The notes: a model not told the origin generated them from the sequence alone. A stretch of DNA of 17,864 nucleotides from Larix sibirica (GCA_004151065.3 NWUY0300014863.1:26171-44034); one strand, 5' to 3'. Counted from the first letter of the stretch, positions 9,938-17,864 are shown. Numbers and translations: made by a program.

Positions 9938-10483
9938 CTAGAGTTGTAAGGTATTCTGGAATTGCAAGAATAAATGATCAATAGACTCACCAGCATGGCG
10001 ACACAGCATGAAAATCGAAGGACCAATGCCTCCCCTGTTTTGTAAATTATCTCCTATGAGGATCTTGTTTTTCAATGAGAGACAAATGAAACACTGAATT
10101 TTAATTGGAATGTTCAGCTGCCACACACTCTGATGCCACCACAAATTCTAACCACTTGGAAGTGATTCTGATAATGCCAAATAGGCGAGATGCGTGGAGA
10201 TATTGCGTGATGAATGACCGAATCCCCAAAAGAGGAGATCGAATTCTCCATTCAGACAAATTCCAACATGATTCAATGTTTGAGTGTATGATGACCATTC
10301 AATGGAATCATCATCATCCAATTGTAATTTAGTGGCATTGAACCAATATTCACCTCGGACATGGGCTTCATTGGAATGATAGACTTGGTTGAAAAATAAG
10401 ATACCGTGGCGATGTAAACGTTGAATAGTTTGGTTTGAAATTGGACCATGATGTTGAGTCACAATTATGGGATCCAGACCCAC
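9938..10483 (-). pseudogene. LINE ORF2 connecting region and zf-RVT domain (degenerate)
   Basis: Two minus-strand frames, 10148-10483 and 9938-10144, are separated by a stop and continue one another. The second has the zf-RVT signature: W-x-L-N-I-P-I-K-I-Q-C-F near its start, D-N-L-Q-N-R-G, G-P-S-I, then F-M-L-C...E-S-I-D-H-L-F-L-Q-F. In the usual domain the zinc ligands read C-x2-C...H-x4-C. Here the first and last Cys positions are Phe, so zinc binding is probably lost. The first frame corresponds to the poorly conserved region between the RT thumb and the zinc domain. The placement between thumb and RNase H supports the assignment. Confidence 0.75.
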
Positions 10484-10573
10484 TCTAATTTGAAATCCAT
10501 TTCTAGCAATCTAGGCTAACCATCTGTACAATATCAGAAAAGTTTCCACCAGGCTAGACCAAATGGATGAGCA

Positions 10574-10999
10574 TCAACTCGGCCTCTTGTTTTCCAACCT
10601 CACCCATTGAATCACTAAAATATTCTTAACATATTTATCACGAATGATTTGACCCCATAAACCCCCGTTTGTCAATCCACGCCACAGACTGTTGAGATGA
10701 AGAGCTGAATATACCCAATAGATATTCCAAATCCCCCAACCCCCTTTTTCCTGTGGGATAGCTAAAGACTCCCAAGAAACTAAGGGAATACCTATCTTTC
10801 CTGAAGTAGAATCCGAGAGGAAATTGTAAGAGATATGCCTAATCCTTTTCAATATAAAAAGTGGGACATGTGCCAATGTTAGCCAATAGATCAGTAGATT
10901 AGAGAGAACAGAGTTTAAGAGGGTAAGTCTCCCACCAAGGGATAGTTTCCTGAAAGACCAGGAAGAGACCCTCCTATCAAATCTGTTAACCAACCACAT
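10574..10999 (-). pseudogene. LINE ORF2 reverse-transcriptase thumb/connection (degenerate)
   Basis: A 141-codon open frame on the minus strand reads W-x-x-R-x-S-S-W-S-x-R-x-L-S-L-G-G-R-L-T-L-L-N-S-V-L, then Y-W-L-T-L-A-x-V-P near residues 38-46, and E-K-G-G-W-G-I near residue 84. These match the well-conserved block that follows the RT palm in plant LINE ORF2 proteins (LSxxGRLxLIxSVL...IPxYWMSL...KxxGGLGI). The block just upstream (YLGFFL, ending at 11027, then PNNYY after the break) is the end of the palm. A stop between the two frames separates it from the RT palm. Confidence 0.85.
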
Positions 11000-11026
11000 C
11001 CAATCATTAGTGTAGTAATTATTTGG

Positions 11027-11790
11027 CTAAAGAAAAAATCCTAAATAGTACAGTCCCACATTTATATCCTGAAATTCCAAGGGGAATAGTGAGCGCATTT
11101 GTTGTAGTAGAGATTCATCATTAAATTGTGTGTAAATGCAATATTTTGGGAAGGTGATTGACATACCAGTGGCTAGATAGAATAGATCCAAAATTGCTTT
11201 ATAATGAAACTGTTCATCCTGTGATCCGATGCCAAATAGCAAAACGTCATCTACAAATAACAAGTGAGTGACATACCTGTTTGGAGAGACTTTTATGACA
11301 GTTACCTTTCCCTCTATTTTGGCATATTTGATAAGTCTACTCAGGCCTTCAATTACAAACAAAAGTAGTAAGGGGGACAAAGGACATCCCCGGAGGAGTC
11401 CCATCAAACTCTTGAACAAAGTGTTGCGGAATACATTGATAATTACTGCAAATTTTTTCGATGACAAGCAACCCATAATCCATCGAGTCACCTGAAAATT
11501 TAATCTAGCATTAAGAAGAAGGAGTCTTAAAAAATACCAGTCGACCATGTCATAAGCCTTTATCAGTTTGAGTTTCATTACAAAAGAGCTCCTTCTATGA
11601 ATCTTAGCAAAGTGGATTGTTTCTCGTGCGACCCCCACTGCGTCAAAAATTAAATACTAGTGAAGAAAGACAAACTGTTCATGCGAAATACCCTTTGATA
11701 ATCCAGTCTTTATCATGTTTGCTATGGACTTTGAAATGACCTTATAAATAAGGTTACATAGCGAAATTGGACAAAAAGATTTGTTGCAGA
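11027..11790 (-). pseudogene. LINE ORF2 reverse transcriptase fingers/palm (degenerate)
   Basis: On the minus strand, similarity starts near 11790 with P-I-S-L-C-N-L-I-Y-K-V-I-S-K and I-S-H-E-Q, the fingers region. A stop lies a few codons later, after which a 203-codon frame (11027-11638) holds K-A-Y-D-x-V-D-W (motif A region), L-R-G-C-P-L-S-P-L-L (motif B) and L-L-F-V-D-D-V-L-L-F-G (motif C). The FVDD catalytic pair is intact. In motif A the position expected to be the metal-binding Asp (usually KLDxxKAYD) reads KLKLIKAYD, so that residue appears to be Lys. In motif B the usual R-Q-G-D-P has become R-G-C-P. The element could not have reverse transcribed as it stands. Confidence 0.9.
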
Positions 11791-11825
11791 AATGTGCTTT
11801 CGATAGCGCCCTTATAGCAATAAGG

Positions 11826-13295
11826 TGAATTTAGGGGCTTGGTGAGGTTTTTCCATGGCAGTTTCATTAGGGTTTCAGGGTGTAGCTCTAGGATATGCAC
11901 CTAGGAGTTTTTGCCTCTTTTTTTATTCAATATTGTTCCTTGGTCTTTTGTGTGGTTGTGGAGTTCCATTTTTTTCTTAGCTTTCGAGGTTTGTCATTTG
12001 CACAGGGGACCCACTATTTCTCTCCACTACTAACATCCTCGACCTATTTTTGTTATTTTACTTTCAAACTTGGCAATATTCACATGGCCCCATTGTGTGA
12101 AACATTGCTCGAGAACACTGGGGACTTTCACCGTCTTCTCCATACTGGAACTTCCTCCCCTTCTGACGACCCTTTATTATGTGAATACTCGTACTCTGAA
12201 TATCTTTGTCCGTTAGATCCTACAGATAAGGTTTCGGATGAATATGCTCCTTCCACATTTCCTCTTTGGGGTGGTGTAAAGTCTCGTAGCAATGGGGAAA
12301 AGGACAAGGGACACAGAATACTCAAAGTTATGAAAGCTCGTAGTGAAGAGACTGATATGACTCCTGGAAAGGATGTTCAGTTGGGTAGATTTCTTAGCTT
12401 ATCTGCGAGGGCTTTGGTTGGTAAACTATGCTTTTTGAATGTCAGGTGCCTTGCTCTCCTTGCCTGGATTTCGGAACACTGGGATTCTTTGCTTGACTAT
12501 TTCCCTAGAATCCACATGCAGATTAATTGATGGGTGATATTTCATTTCATTGATCAAGCACATGCAGACAAGCTACTAACCCATCACTGGGTTATTGGTC
12601 GGGGGTCACTTTGCTTGAAGCATTGGAATTCTAAGTTTAAACTAGCTACGGAAAGACTACAAAAGAACCATTTATGGGTATTGCTTAAGGGTTTCCCCTT
12701 GGAACTTTGGTCTCACGACGTTTTTGTTCATCTGGCGAACAAAATCAGTAACTTTGGCTTTTTTGATGACTTGTCCCTATACCATAGGACAAAAGGATGG
12801 CCTAGGTTCTCATAGAGATCGATTTAGATCCGGGCCTCCATCACCATCAGGTGGGGAGAATGGTTCATTAAACAGGACTTAGATTACTAGAGGACTCCTT
12901 TCTGATGCTTCACTTGTTAGGTAAGAGCCATCTTCGAAACAAATGTCCTAGGTTGTCGGCCTTGAATATTGTGGGTGATCAGCTATAGACTGGGGCGTTA
13001 AACTTGGAGCTTTCTAAAATTTCTCAGTCCTAGGAAGAAGTCATTCATGCTCCGAAATTCTCACCTCTCAGGTAAGCTCATTTTTTGGTTCGTAGTTAGT
13101 GTCATTCTTTCCCGTCTGCAGAATTTCACTTAGCAATGTTTGGTCTCCCGAATTTTCTTAGGGAACTTAAATGAGTGATTTATCCTTGGATTAGAAAGAG
13201 AAAAAGTCGCATTATAGACTAGATTATGTGATGTTGAGTCTAAATTAAAAGTTTTATATGATGCTTCATTTGTTTTTCAAGTGTTGGTTCACATG
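11826..13295 (+). mobile_element. 5' part of an L1-type LINE (5' UTR and ORF1), plus strand
   Basis: Similarity to the minus-strand RT stops near 11800-11830, and plus-strand sequence begins that leads into an ORF1 with a DUF4283-like domain and a CCHC knuckle. No endonuclease or RT follows in this orientation before the next LINE starts near 13296, so only the 5' portion is present. The junction with the minus-strand LINE is head to head, 5' end against 5' end. Both limits are estimates: the right end is set only by where the next element begins, and 12950-13295 itself has no recognisable coding. Confidence 0.6.
12084..12949 (+). pseudogene. LINE ORF1 with DUF4283-like domain and broken zinc knuckle
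   Basis: The frame is open from upstream of 11895; ATG at 12084 is a reasonable start because the preceding residues are hydrophobic and look like translated leader. After a variable Ser/Glu-rich region, the DUF4283-like block runs from about 12400 to 12790: L-V-G-K-L-C, then W-V-I-F-H-F, L-x-x-H-H-W-V-I, W-V-L-L-K-G-F-P-L-E-L-W, and A-N-K-I. A stop (12528-12530) falls inside it. The frame stops again at 12813-12815, but similarity goes on in the same frame through I-R-W-G-E-W-F and Q-D-L-D-Y, with more stops, to a zinc knuckle at 12906-12946. There C-F-T-C and H-L-R-N-K-C-P lie in different frames, one base being lost between them. ORF1 proteins of this type bind element RNA and form the RNP. 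Confidence 0.75.
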
Positions 13296-13303
13296 GCTTG
13301 CGA
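12950..13303. other. No recognised coding; boundary between two LINE copies
   Basis: After the zinc knuckle no protein similarity can be followed in any frame. The stretch may be the decayed C-terminal part of the upstream ORF1 or old flanking DNA. The next element's 5' region starts at about 13296-13304, where the sequence becomes noticeably GC-richer. Confidence 0.45.
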
Positions 13304-13455
13304 ATGGCGGAGGAGGGGACTAGGGTTTTCATAGTAGCGATCGACGGAAATTGTGCAAGCAGAGGGGTTACGCCCTCACGGTAAACCCTGGGTTGACATC
13401 CCCAGGCCTCCAGACTGCGGGCATGTCGACAGCGGGGAACCCCCGCGATACAAGC

Positions 13456-14447
13456 TCAGGGGGTAGTGGTTTTACGGATCGGGGATTGCAGAGGAGGTTG
13501 GGCCTGAGAGGATGTCTCCCGAAATCTTCTACAATCTCGGCACTACAGATCCGTGCAGAAAAAGTACGGGAGAAGGTGGAACTGTGGAAAGAGACATCCT
13601 TGATTGGCAAGTTTATTGGTCTCTAGCCACGGGAAAAAGATCTGATCAGATGGATCAAGAGTACTTGGAACCCCCGTGGAGAATACGACCTACATTTAGG
13701 TGCCAAGGGTTTCTTCACTATTATCTTCTTTAATGTGGAAGATAGAGACAGGGTACTCGAGGGGGGGGGCTATTTCTTTTTTTCAGTTGGTCTGTATCTT
13801 AGACCATGGAAGGAACGTTTTAATCCAAAAACGGAGGACATGAAGTTTGCTCCAGTATGGATCAGGCTTTTCTCGCTACCCTGTGCATTTTGGGACGTAG
13901 AAATTTTGCAGGACATTGGCAATACCATCAGAGAATTCATCAAGGTGGAGGAAAAGACCAGGCAACGGAGGTATACAGCTTGTGCGAGAATCTGTTTCTA
14001 TATGGATTTGTCAAAGGAGCTCCTAGAAGCCATAAACCTGACATGGGAAGATGAAGAATGGATCCAACCTTTGGACTATGAACAGTTACCCTTTCGATGC
14101 AGAACATGCCATGAATATGGTCATTTTGGGAGAAACTGTTCTTTGAATCTCCAGACAAAGCCTCTTCCCCAAGGTGATCAGGAGGGGGAAAAAGACAAGG
14201 AGGAGTTCACCCAGATCCGCAACAAAAGAAAACCTCGTTTGGGGGAAAACCAAAGGAAAGGCAAGGAGAGGATCAAGAATGAGGAAATTAGTAAAAAATC
14301 ATTTCAGATCTTGGAAGAAGTTAATGAGGAAGGCGAGATCTGCAAAGAAGACAAGGAAAAAGAGGAAGTTGGAATAGTTGAAACTTTGGAAACAGTGATC
14401 CCAAATGCGGCACAGGAAGATGTGACAATAGCTATGGAGGAAGATGG
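13456..14447 (+). repeat. Left copy of a 1-kb duplicated segment ending at the N
   Basis: Starts TCAGGGGGTAGTGG and ends GAGGAAGATGG, directly at the N. It matches 14449-15425 along its whole length, with few substitutions and many one-base length differences in homopolymers. It covers most of ORF1. Confidence 0.95.
13761..13769. other. Run of nine G
   Basis: The left ORF1 copy has nine G where the right copy reads GGAGGGGGCCC. Homopolymers of this kind are typical places for consensus errors, so the reading frame around here should be treated with care. Confidence 0.7.
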
Positions 14448-14448
14448 N
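14448..14448. other. Single N: assembly junction between overlapping ORF1 copies
   Basis: The base before N is the last base of the left 1-kb copy, and the base after N is the first base of the right copy. Such exact end-to-end placement is expected when two contigs that overlap by about 1 kb were joined without merging the overlap. Confidence 0.9.
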
Positions 14449-15425
14449 TCAGGGGGCAGTGGCTTATCGGATCATGGATCGCAGAGGAGGCTGGGCCCGG
14501 GAGGATGTCTCCTGAAATCTTCTACGATCCCGACACTACAGATCCGTGCAGAAAAAGTCGGGAGAAGGTGGAACTTGGAAAGAGAAGCCTTGATTGGAAG
14601 TTTATTGGTCTCTGGCCACGGGAAAAAATCTGATCAGGTGGATCAAGAGTACTTGGAACCCCGTGGAGAATACGACCTACATTTAGGGGCCAAGGGTTTC
14701 TTCACTATTATCTTCTTCTAATGTGGAAGATAGAGACAGGGTACTGGAGGGGGCCCTATTTCTTTTTTCCTGGTTCTTATCTTAGACCATGGAAGGAACG
14801 TTTTAACCCAGAAACGGAGGACATGAAGGTTGCTCCAGTATGGATCAGGCTTTTTCTCTACCCTGTGAATTTTGGGACCCAGAAATTTTGCGGGACATTG
14901 GCAATACCATCGGAGAATTCATCAAAGGTGGAGGAAAAGACTAGGCAACAGAGGTATACAGCTTGTGCTAGAATCTGTGTCTATATGGATCTCTGTCGAA
15001 GGAGCTCCCAGAAGCCATAAATTGACATGGGAAGATGAAGAATGGACTCCAACCTTTGGACTATGAACAGTTACCCTTTCGATGCAGAACATGCCACAAT
15101 ATGGTCATTTTGGGAGAAACTGTCCTTTGAATCTCCAGACAAAGCCTCTTCCCAAGGTGATCAGGAGGGGAAAAAAGACAAGGAGGGGTTTACCCAGATC
15201 CGCACAGAAGGAAACCTCGTTGGGGGAAAACCAAGGAAAGGCAAGGAGAGGATCGAGAACGGGGCAATCAGTAAAAACTCGTTTCAGATCTTGGAAGAAG
15301 TTAATGAGGAAGGGAGATCCGCAAAGAAGACAAGGAAAAAGAGGAAGTTGGAATAGTTGAAACTTGGAAACAGTGATCCCGGATGCAGCACAGGAAGATG
15401 TGACAATAGCTATGGAGGAAGATGG
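14449..15425 (+). repeat. Right copy of the 1-kb duplicated segment starting at the N
   Basis: Begins TCAGGGGGCAGTGG immediately after the N and runs to GAGGAAGATGG at 15425. Beyond that point the sequence continues into the ORF1 C-terminus and ORF2, while the left copy stops at the N. It is about 15 bases shorter than the left copy because of many small deletions. Confidence 0.95.
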
Positions 15426-15745
15426 GGAAGAGGAAGTAGATCTGGGAGAATTAGACCTGGATGAGTTGGAGAAGAGATGTGGAAAAAAAGAAGGGAGAAG
15501 GGTATGTCTCCAGGAGACAACTGGAACTCCTCCAGGATGCAATCATCAAGACCAGAGCTAGTCAAAAGCTGGGTATTCGAGCGAATCCCAAATGGGGAAT
15601 AAGCGGAAATCCCTGGCGGAGATCTGAAGCGAGGCAGGAAACCCAATAGACAGAGAATAGCGGAGATTGGGTAAGGCTTATTGAATCTGGGCAGTACCCG
15701 TCCATTAAGGCGGCCTTTTCTGCTGTAAACCAAGTTTCCCAATGA
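14449..15745 (+). pseudogene. LINE ORF1, second copy with true C-terminal part
   Basis: Same protein as 13351-14447 but with more single-base gaps, so no frame stays open for long. The zinc knuckle region (15083-15123) is one base short of the left copy and frameshifted. Unlike the left copy it keeps Trp at 14613-14615 and continues past the duplicated segment with an acidic stretch (EEEVDLGELDLDELE) and then R-R-Q-L-E-L-L-Q-D-A-I-I. That last frame, after one TAG at 15647-15649, continues as R-L-I-E-S-G-Q-Y and ends at TGA 15743-15745, which overlaps the ATG of ORF2. If the N marks an unmerged overlap, this and the left copy are two readings of one ORF1, with errors in different places. Confidence 0.8.
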
Positions 15746-16662
15746 AAGTTGTATCCTGGAATATAAGGGGCTGTAATCATCCCCGCAAAATTAAAGCGAT
15801 AGCAAGAAAAGTGAAAATGGAGAAGCCTGATGTTCTTTTTCTTCAGGAAACAAAATGTTCTACTGCTACTCTTGAAAAGTTAAGCCAAAGAATGTGGAAA
15901 GGTTGCAAGCTTATGGCGATGGATGCAGCCGGATTCGCAGGTGGTCTGGTTGTCCTATGGAAACCTAGGGCTATATCTATGAATAATTGGAGGGAAAACC
16001 GGTTCTCCCTTTCTTGTGATTTTTTGATCAATAATTCTAATTGTTCCGGTTCTTTGGTTAATCTGTATGGCCCAAGTATTGCCCCTTTAAAAGACCAATT
16101 TCTCTGCTTCCTTTTGTGGATCTTTCTGCAGGCCCAGGCTGGTTCATGGATCATAGGGGGATATTTTAATCTAATTTCTTCTTTGGAGGAGAAGAAAGGC
16201 GGGAGAAGGAGCCTAGATAGGTACCAGGAATATTTTATGGATCTTCTTAGTCAAGTCCCGTTGATCAATGTAGAAACAGGGAATGGATGGTTTACATGGA
16301 ATAATAAGAGAGGAGGCAATCATTTATTTACTTCTCATTTGGATAGATTCTTGGCTTCAGAGTATATTGCACGTGGGGTTAGTGAAGTCAAAGCCAGTGT
16401 TCTCCCTGCGGCAGGTTCTGATCATTGTCCAATCTATTTGAGTTGGGACATGACCAATAGCAATCTTTTCAAACCTTTTTGTTTTGAACAATTTTGGTTG
16501 GACCACAAAGATTTTAAGGATTTGGTGGGGCAATGGTGGCAAGAAATGGTCCCCCTTGAGGGATCAGGAATGTACCAATTTCAACAAAAACTGAAGATCC
16601 TGAAGGAAAAATTCGGACTTGGAATAAGGAGGATTTTGGTAATATCTTTCAGGATAAAATGA
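15742..16662 (+). pseudogene. LINE ORF2 N-terminal part: APE-type endonuclease
   Basis: An uninterrupted 306-codon frame from ATG 15742. It would nick target DNA to start target-primed reverse transcription. The APE-like motifs appear in order: S-W-N-I-R-G (Asn7), L-Q-E-T-K (Glu36), Y-G-P (109-111), G-G-Y-F-N (139-143), T-W-N-N (185-188), S-H-L-D-R-F-L (Asp201) and G-S-D-H-C-P (Asp227, His228). Family members have GGDFN at 139-143; Asp141 is Tyr here (TAT at 16162-16164), which should abolish catalysis. The frame leaves the true coding frame near 16615-16625, where W-N-K-E-D-F-G continues in another frame. The start is supported by the canonical K-V-V-S-W-N opening and by the overlap with the ORF1 stop. 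Confidence 0.92.
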
Positions 16663-17864
16663 AGTTGATGGAGGAGCTCGAAATCCTGTAGACAAAGGGA
16701 ATGGCTGAAAGCTGGAGTAATGACCTTAGAGGGAAGGAACACGTCTTGATGGAGCAATTAGAGGCTAGAGAGAGGCAGGAGGAAACTTATTGGAAGCAGA
16801 AATCACGAGTCCAATGGTTATAGGAGGGTGAAAGGAACTCCAAATTCTTTCACAACACTATCATTCAAAACTGACATAGATCTAAAATCCTTAAGCTAAA
16901 ATCGGCTAATGGGGAAATTTTGGACAACAGAGAAAGCATAGCTGATGAACTAGTCAACCACTTTGAACTAATCCTCAACGAAGACAGACTGGATCGTAGC
17001 CAGGACATCTCTAGGATAACCAACCTCATTCCTAGGCTGGTCATTCAGGAGCAGAATGAGATGTTAAAAAAGCCTATATCCCTGCAGGAGGTTGAGGATG
17101 CCATGAATCAAATGGCTTTAGGGAAGGCTTCGGGAGTGGATGGTTTCACCTCCAATTTCTTTCATTCCTTTTGGGATCTTATCAAGTTTGAGGTCCACTT
17201 AATTGTGGAAGAACCAAGGCGTTGTGGGGGAGTGCTGAAAGCCTTCAATGCCACGTTCCTTTCACTTATCCCAAAGGAAGATGGTGCTGATACTCCAGTA
17301 AAATTTAGACCAATATCCCTCTGCAATGTGATCTACAAATTAATCACCAAGGTGATTTCCAATAAGCTCAAACCCATTCTCCCCTCACCAATCAGCCAAG
17401 AACAATCATGATTTGTGGAAGGGAGACAAATAGTTGATGGTATCATACTTGTTCAAGAGACAATGCATTCCCTCAAAATCTCTAAGAAACCTGGTATGCT
17501 TATCAAGCTCAATATAGCCAAGGCCTATGATAAGATTAGTTGGAAGTATATCGGGGAATCCTTGAGGCTTTTGGCTTTTGCAAGGTTTGGGTGGATTGGA
17601 TCATGAATTTGGTTTCTACCCCTTTCTTCTCTATTCTTCTTAACCACTCTCCTACCAGAATTCTTCAATCTTCAAGGGGGATTAGACAAGGGGATCCTCT
17701 TTCACCCTTTCTCTTCATTCTAATGGCTGAAGGTCTCAGTAAACTCCTGCAAGCCCAAGTGGCTAATGGGGGGATTCGAGGTTTACAGTTGCATGCTGAT
17801 ATGGAGAAACGAACACACCAGCGGTTTGTGGACGATACCATGTTAATGGGGCACCCTTCAGTCC
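16620..17864 (+). pseudogene. LINE ORF2 reverse transcriptase, disrupted and cut by the window end
   Basis: Continues the endonuclease frame after a shift near 16620. In one frame there are stops at 16689-16691, 16821-16823, 16872-16874 and 17409-17411, yet similarity is continuous: EGERN-S-K-F-F-H, then G-K-A-S-G-V-D-G-F, F-R-P-I-S-L-C-N-V-I-Y-K, I-S-Q-E-Q-S, F-V-E-G-R-Q-I, and L-N-I-A-K-A-Y-D. The stop at 17409 replaces the Gly normally before FVxGR. A second frameshift near 17575 leads to R-G-I-R-Q-G-D-P-L-S-P-F-L-F (motif B) and R-F-V-D-D-T-M-L-M-G (motif C, FVDD at 17825-17836), after which the window ends. In motif A the metal-binding Asp of KLDxxKAYD is Asn (AAT, 17511-17513). Thumb, zf-RVT and RNase H should lie beyond the window. 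Confidence 0.92.

Larger units (their letters stand above)
9270..11825 (-). mobile_element. 5'-truncated L1-type LINE (3' half of ORF2), minus strand
   Basis: Read on the minus strand, the piece carries in the right order reverse transcriptase (to about 11790), thumb/connection, a zf-RVT-like zinc region and an RNase H domain, the layout of ORF2 of plant L1-type LINEs. The endonuclease half of ORF2 and ORF1 are absent on this strand. The 3' end is placed near AATAAAAAAA (minus strand, about 9269-9280), where protein similarity has ended; no long poly(A) remains. Stops and frameshifts scattered through all domains show it is long dead. At its 5' side, near 11800-11830, it meets the 5' part of a LINE of opposite orientation. 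Confidence 0.85.
13351..14447 (+). pseudogene. LINE ORF1, first copy (DUF4283-like plus CCHC knuckle)
   Basis: Coding similarity starts near 13351 without an ATG in that frame; an ATG at 13304 opens a different frame that soon stops, so the start is frameshifted or elsewhere. The domain block covers L-I-G-K-F-I-G-L, a TAG at 13624-13626 where the second copy has TGG (Trp), a frameshift near 13675 from an extra C, then an open frame from 13735: F-F-x-x-G-L-Y-L-R-P-W-K, A-P-V-W-I-R-L, L-P-C-x-F-W, D-I-G-N. The knuckle CRTCHEYGHFGRNC (CX2CX4HX4C) is intact at 14098-14139, followed by a Lys/Glu-rich tail. The frame runs through the N into the next copy up to 14721; that 328-codon product is an artefact of the junction, not a protein. 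Expected role: RNA-binding component of the LINE RNP. Confidence 0.85.
13296..17864 (+). mobile_element. L1-type LINE, plus strand, truncated by the window end
   Basis: From left to right: a GC-richer 5' region with an ATG at 13304, ORF1 present twice around the N at 14448, then ORF2 with endonuclease (15742 on) and reverse transcriptase, still running at the window end just after FVDD. This is the normal order of a plant L1-type LINE. Apart from the ORF1 duplication it looks full-length so far. Many frameshifts and stops make it non-autonomous. Its GC content and ORF1 sequence differ clearly from the LINE pieces at 9.3-13.3 kb, so it is another family or a younger insertion. Confidence 0.9.

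Noticed and set aside
10105-10332. Plus-strand 75-codon open frame
   Set aside because: It lies opposite the minus-strand LINE connecting region, whose domain order is clear; no motif of its own.
11895-12083. Phe-rich N-terminal extension of the ORF1 frame as a signal peptide or membrane segment
   Set aside because: It lies upstream of a better start (12084) in LINE leader sequence; hydrophobicity comes from T-rich codons.
13735-14721. A 328-codon open frame as one ORF1 protein
   Set aside because: It runs through the N at 14448 from the end of one copy into the start of the next; the product is an artefact of the junction.
11300-17600. Inverted pairing between the minus-strand and plus-strand RT regions as a hairpin source of small RNA
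   Set aside because: The two LINEs share protein motifs but their nucleotide sequences look too diverged for stable pairing.
1-17864. tRNA, rRNA, CRISPR arrays, bacterial-type operons or phage genes
   Set aside because: None seen; the window is plant-like and dominated by retroelements.

Overview
The window looks like non-genic nuclear DNA from a seed plant. It is AT-rich and made of old retroelements, with no intact gene. The elements point to a land plant: L1-type LINEs whose ORF1 carries a DUF4283-like domain and a CCHC knuckle, an ORF2 with APE endonuclease, reverse transcriptase, zf-RVT and a plant-type RNase H, and a probable Ty1/copia LTR. A large repeat-rich genome such as a conifer would fit, but that is only an impression and the sequence does not settle the species.

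Left part (1-9270): mostly unassigned AT-rich sequence. It holds a probable decayed exon of an MHK-like protein kinase (about 2161-2310), two diverged direct copies of an unidentified 1.9 kb repeat (2447-4324 and 6863-8838), a probable minus-strand Ty1/copia 3' LTR with polypurine tract (5273-5811), an unidentified decayed coding region (6164-6861), and several short tandem duplications.

Middle (about 9270-13295): the 3' half of a LINE ORF2 on the minus strand (RT, thumb, zf-RVT, RNase H). It stands head to head with a plus-strand LINE ORF1 (DUF4283-like, then a broken zinc knuckle). The arrangement is what a twin-priming 5' inversion of one element would leave, although two separate insertions are also possible.

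Right part (about 13296-17864): a third LINE on the plus strand, cut by the window end inside the RT. ORF1 appears twice, the two copies lying end to end on either side of a single N at 14448. The likeliest explanation is an unmerged overlap between two contigs rather than a biological duplication. ORF1 seems to end in an ATGA overlap with ORF2. ORF2 has an endonuclease frame with a catalytic Asp-to-Tyr change, then an RT broken by four stops and two frameshifts, with Asp-to-Asn in motif A.

I see no new biological system. The observations most worth following are the two single-N junctions and their link to repeats, the head-to-head LINE, the ATGA coupling, and the two unexplained coding remnants at 2.1-2.3 kb and 6.2-6.9 kb.
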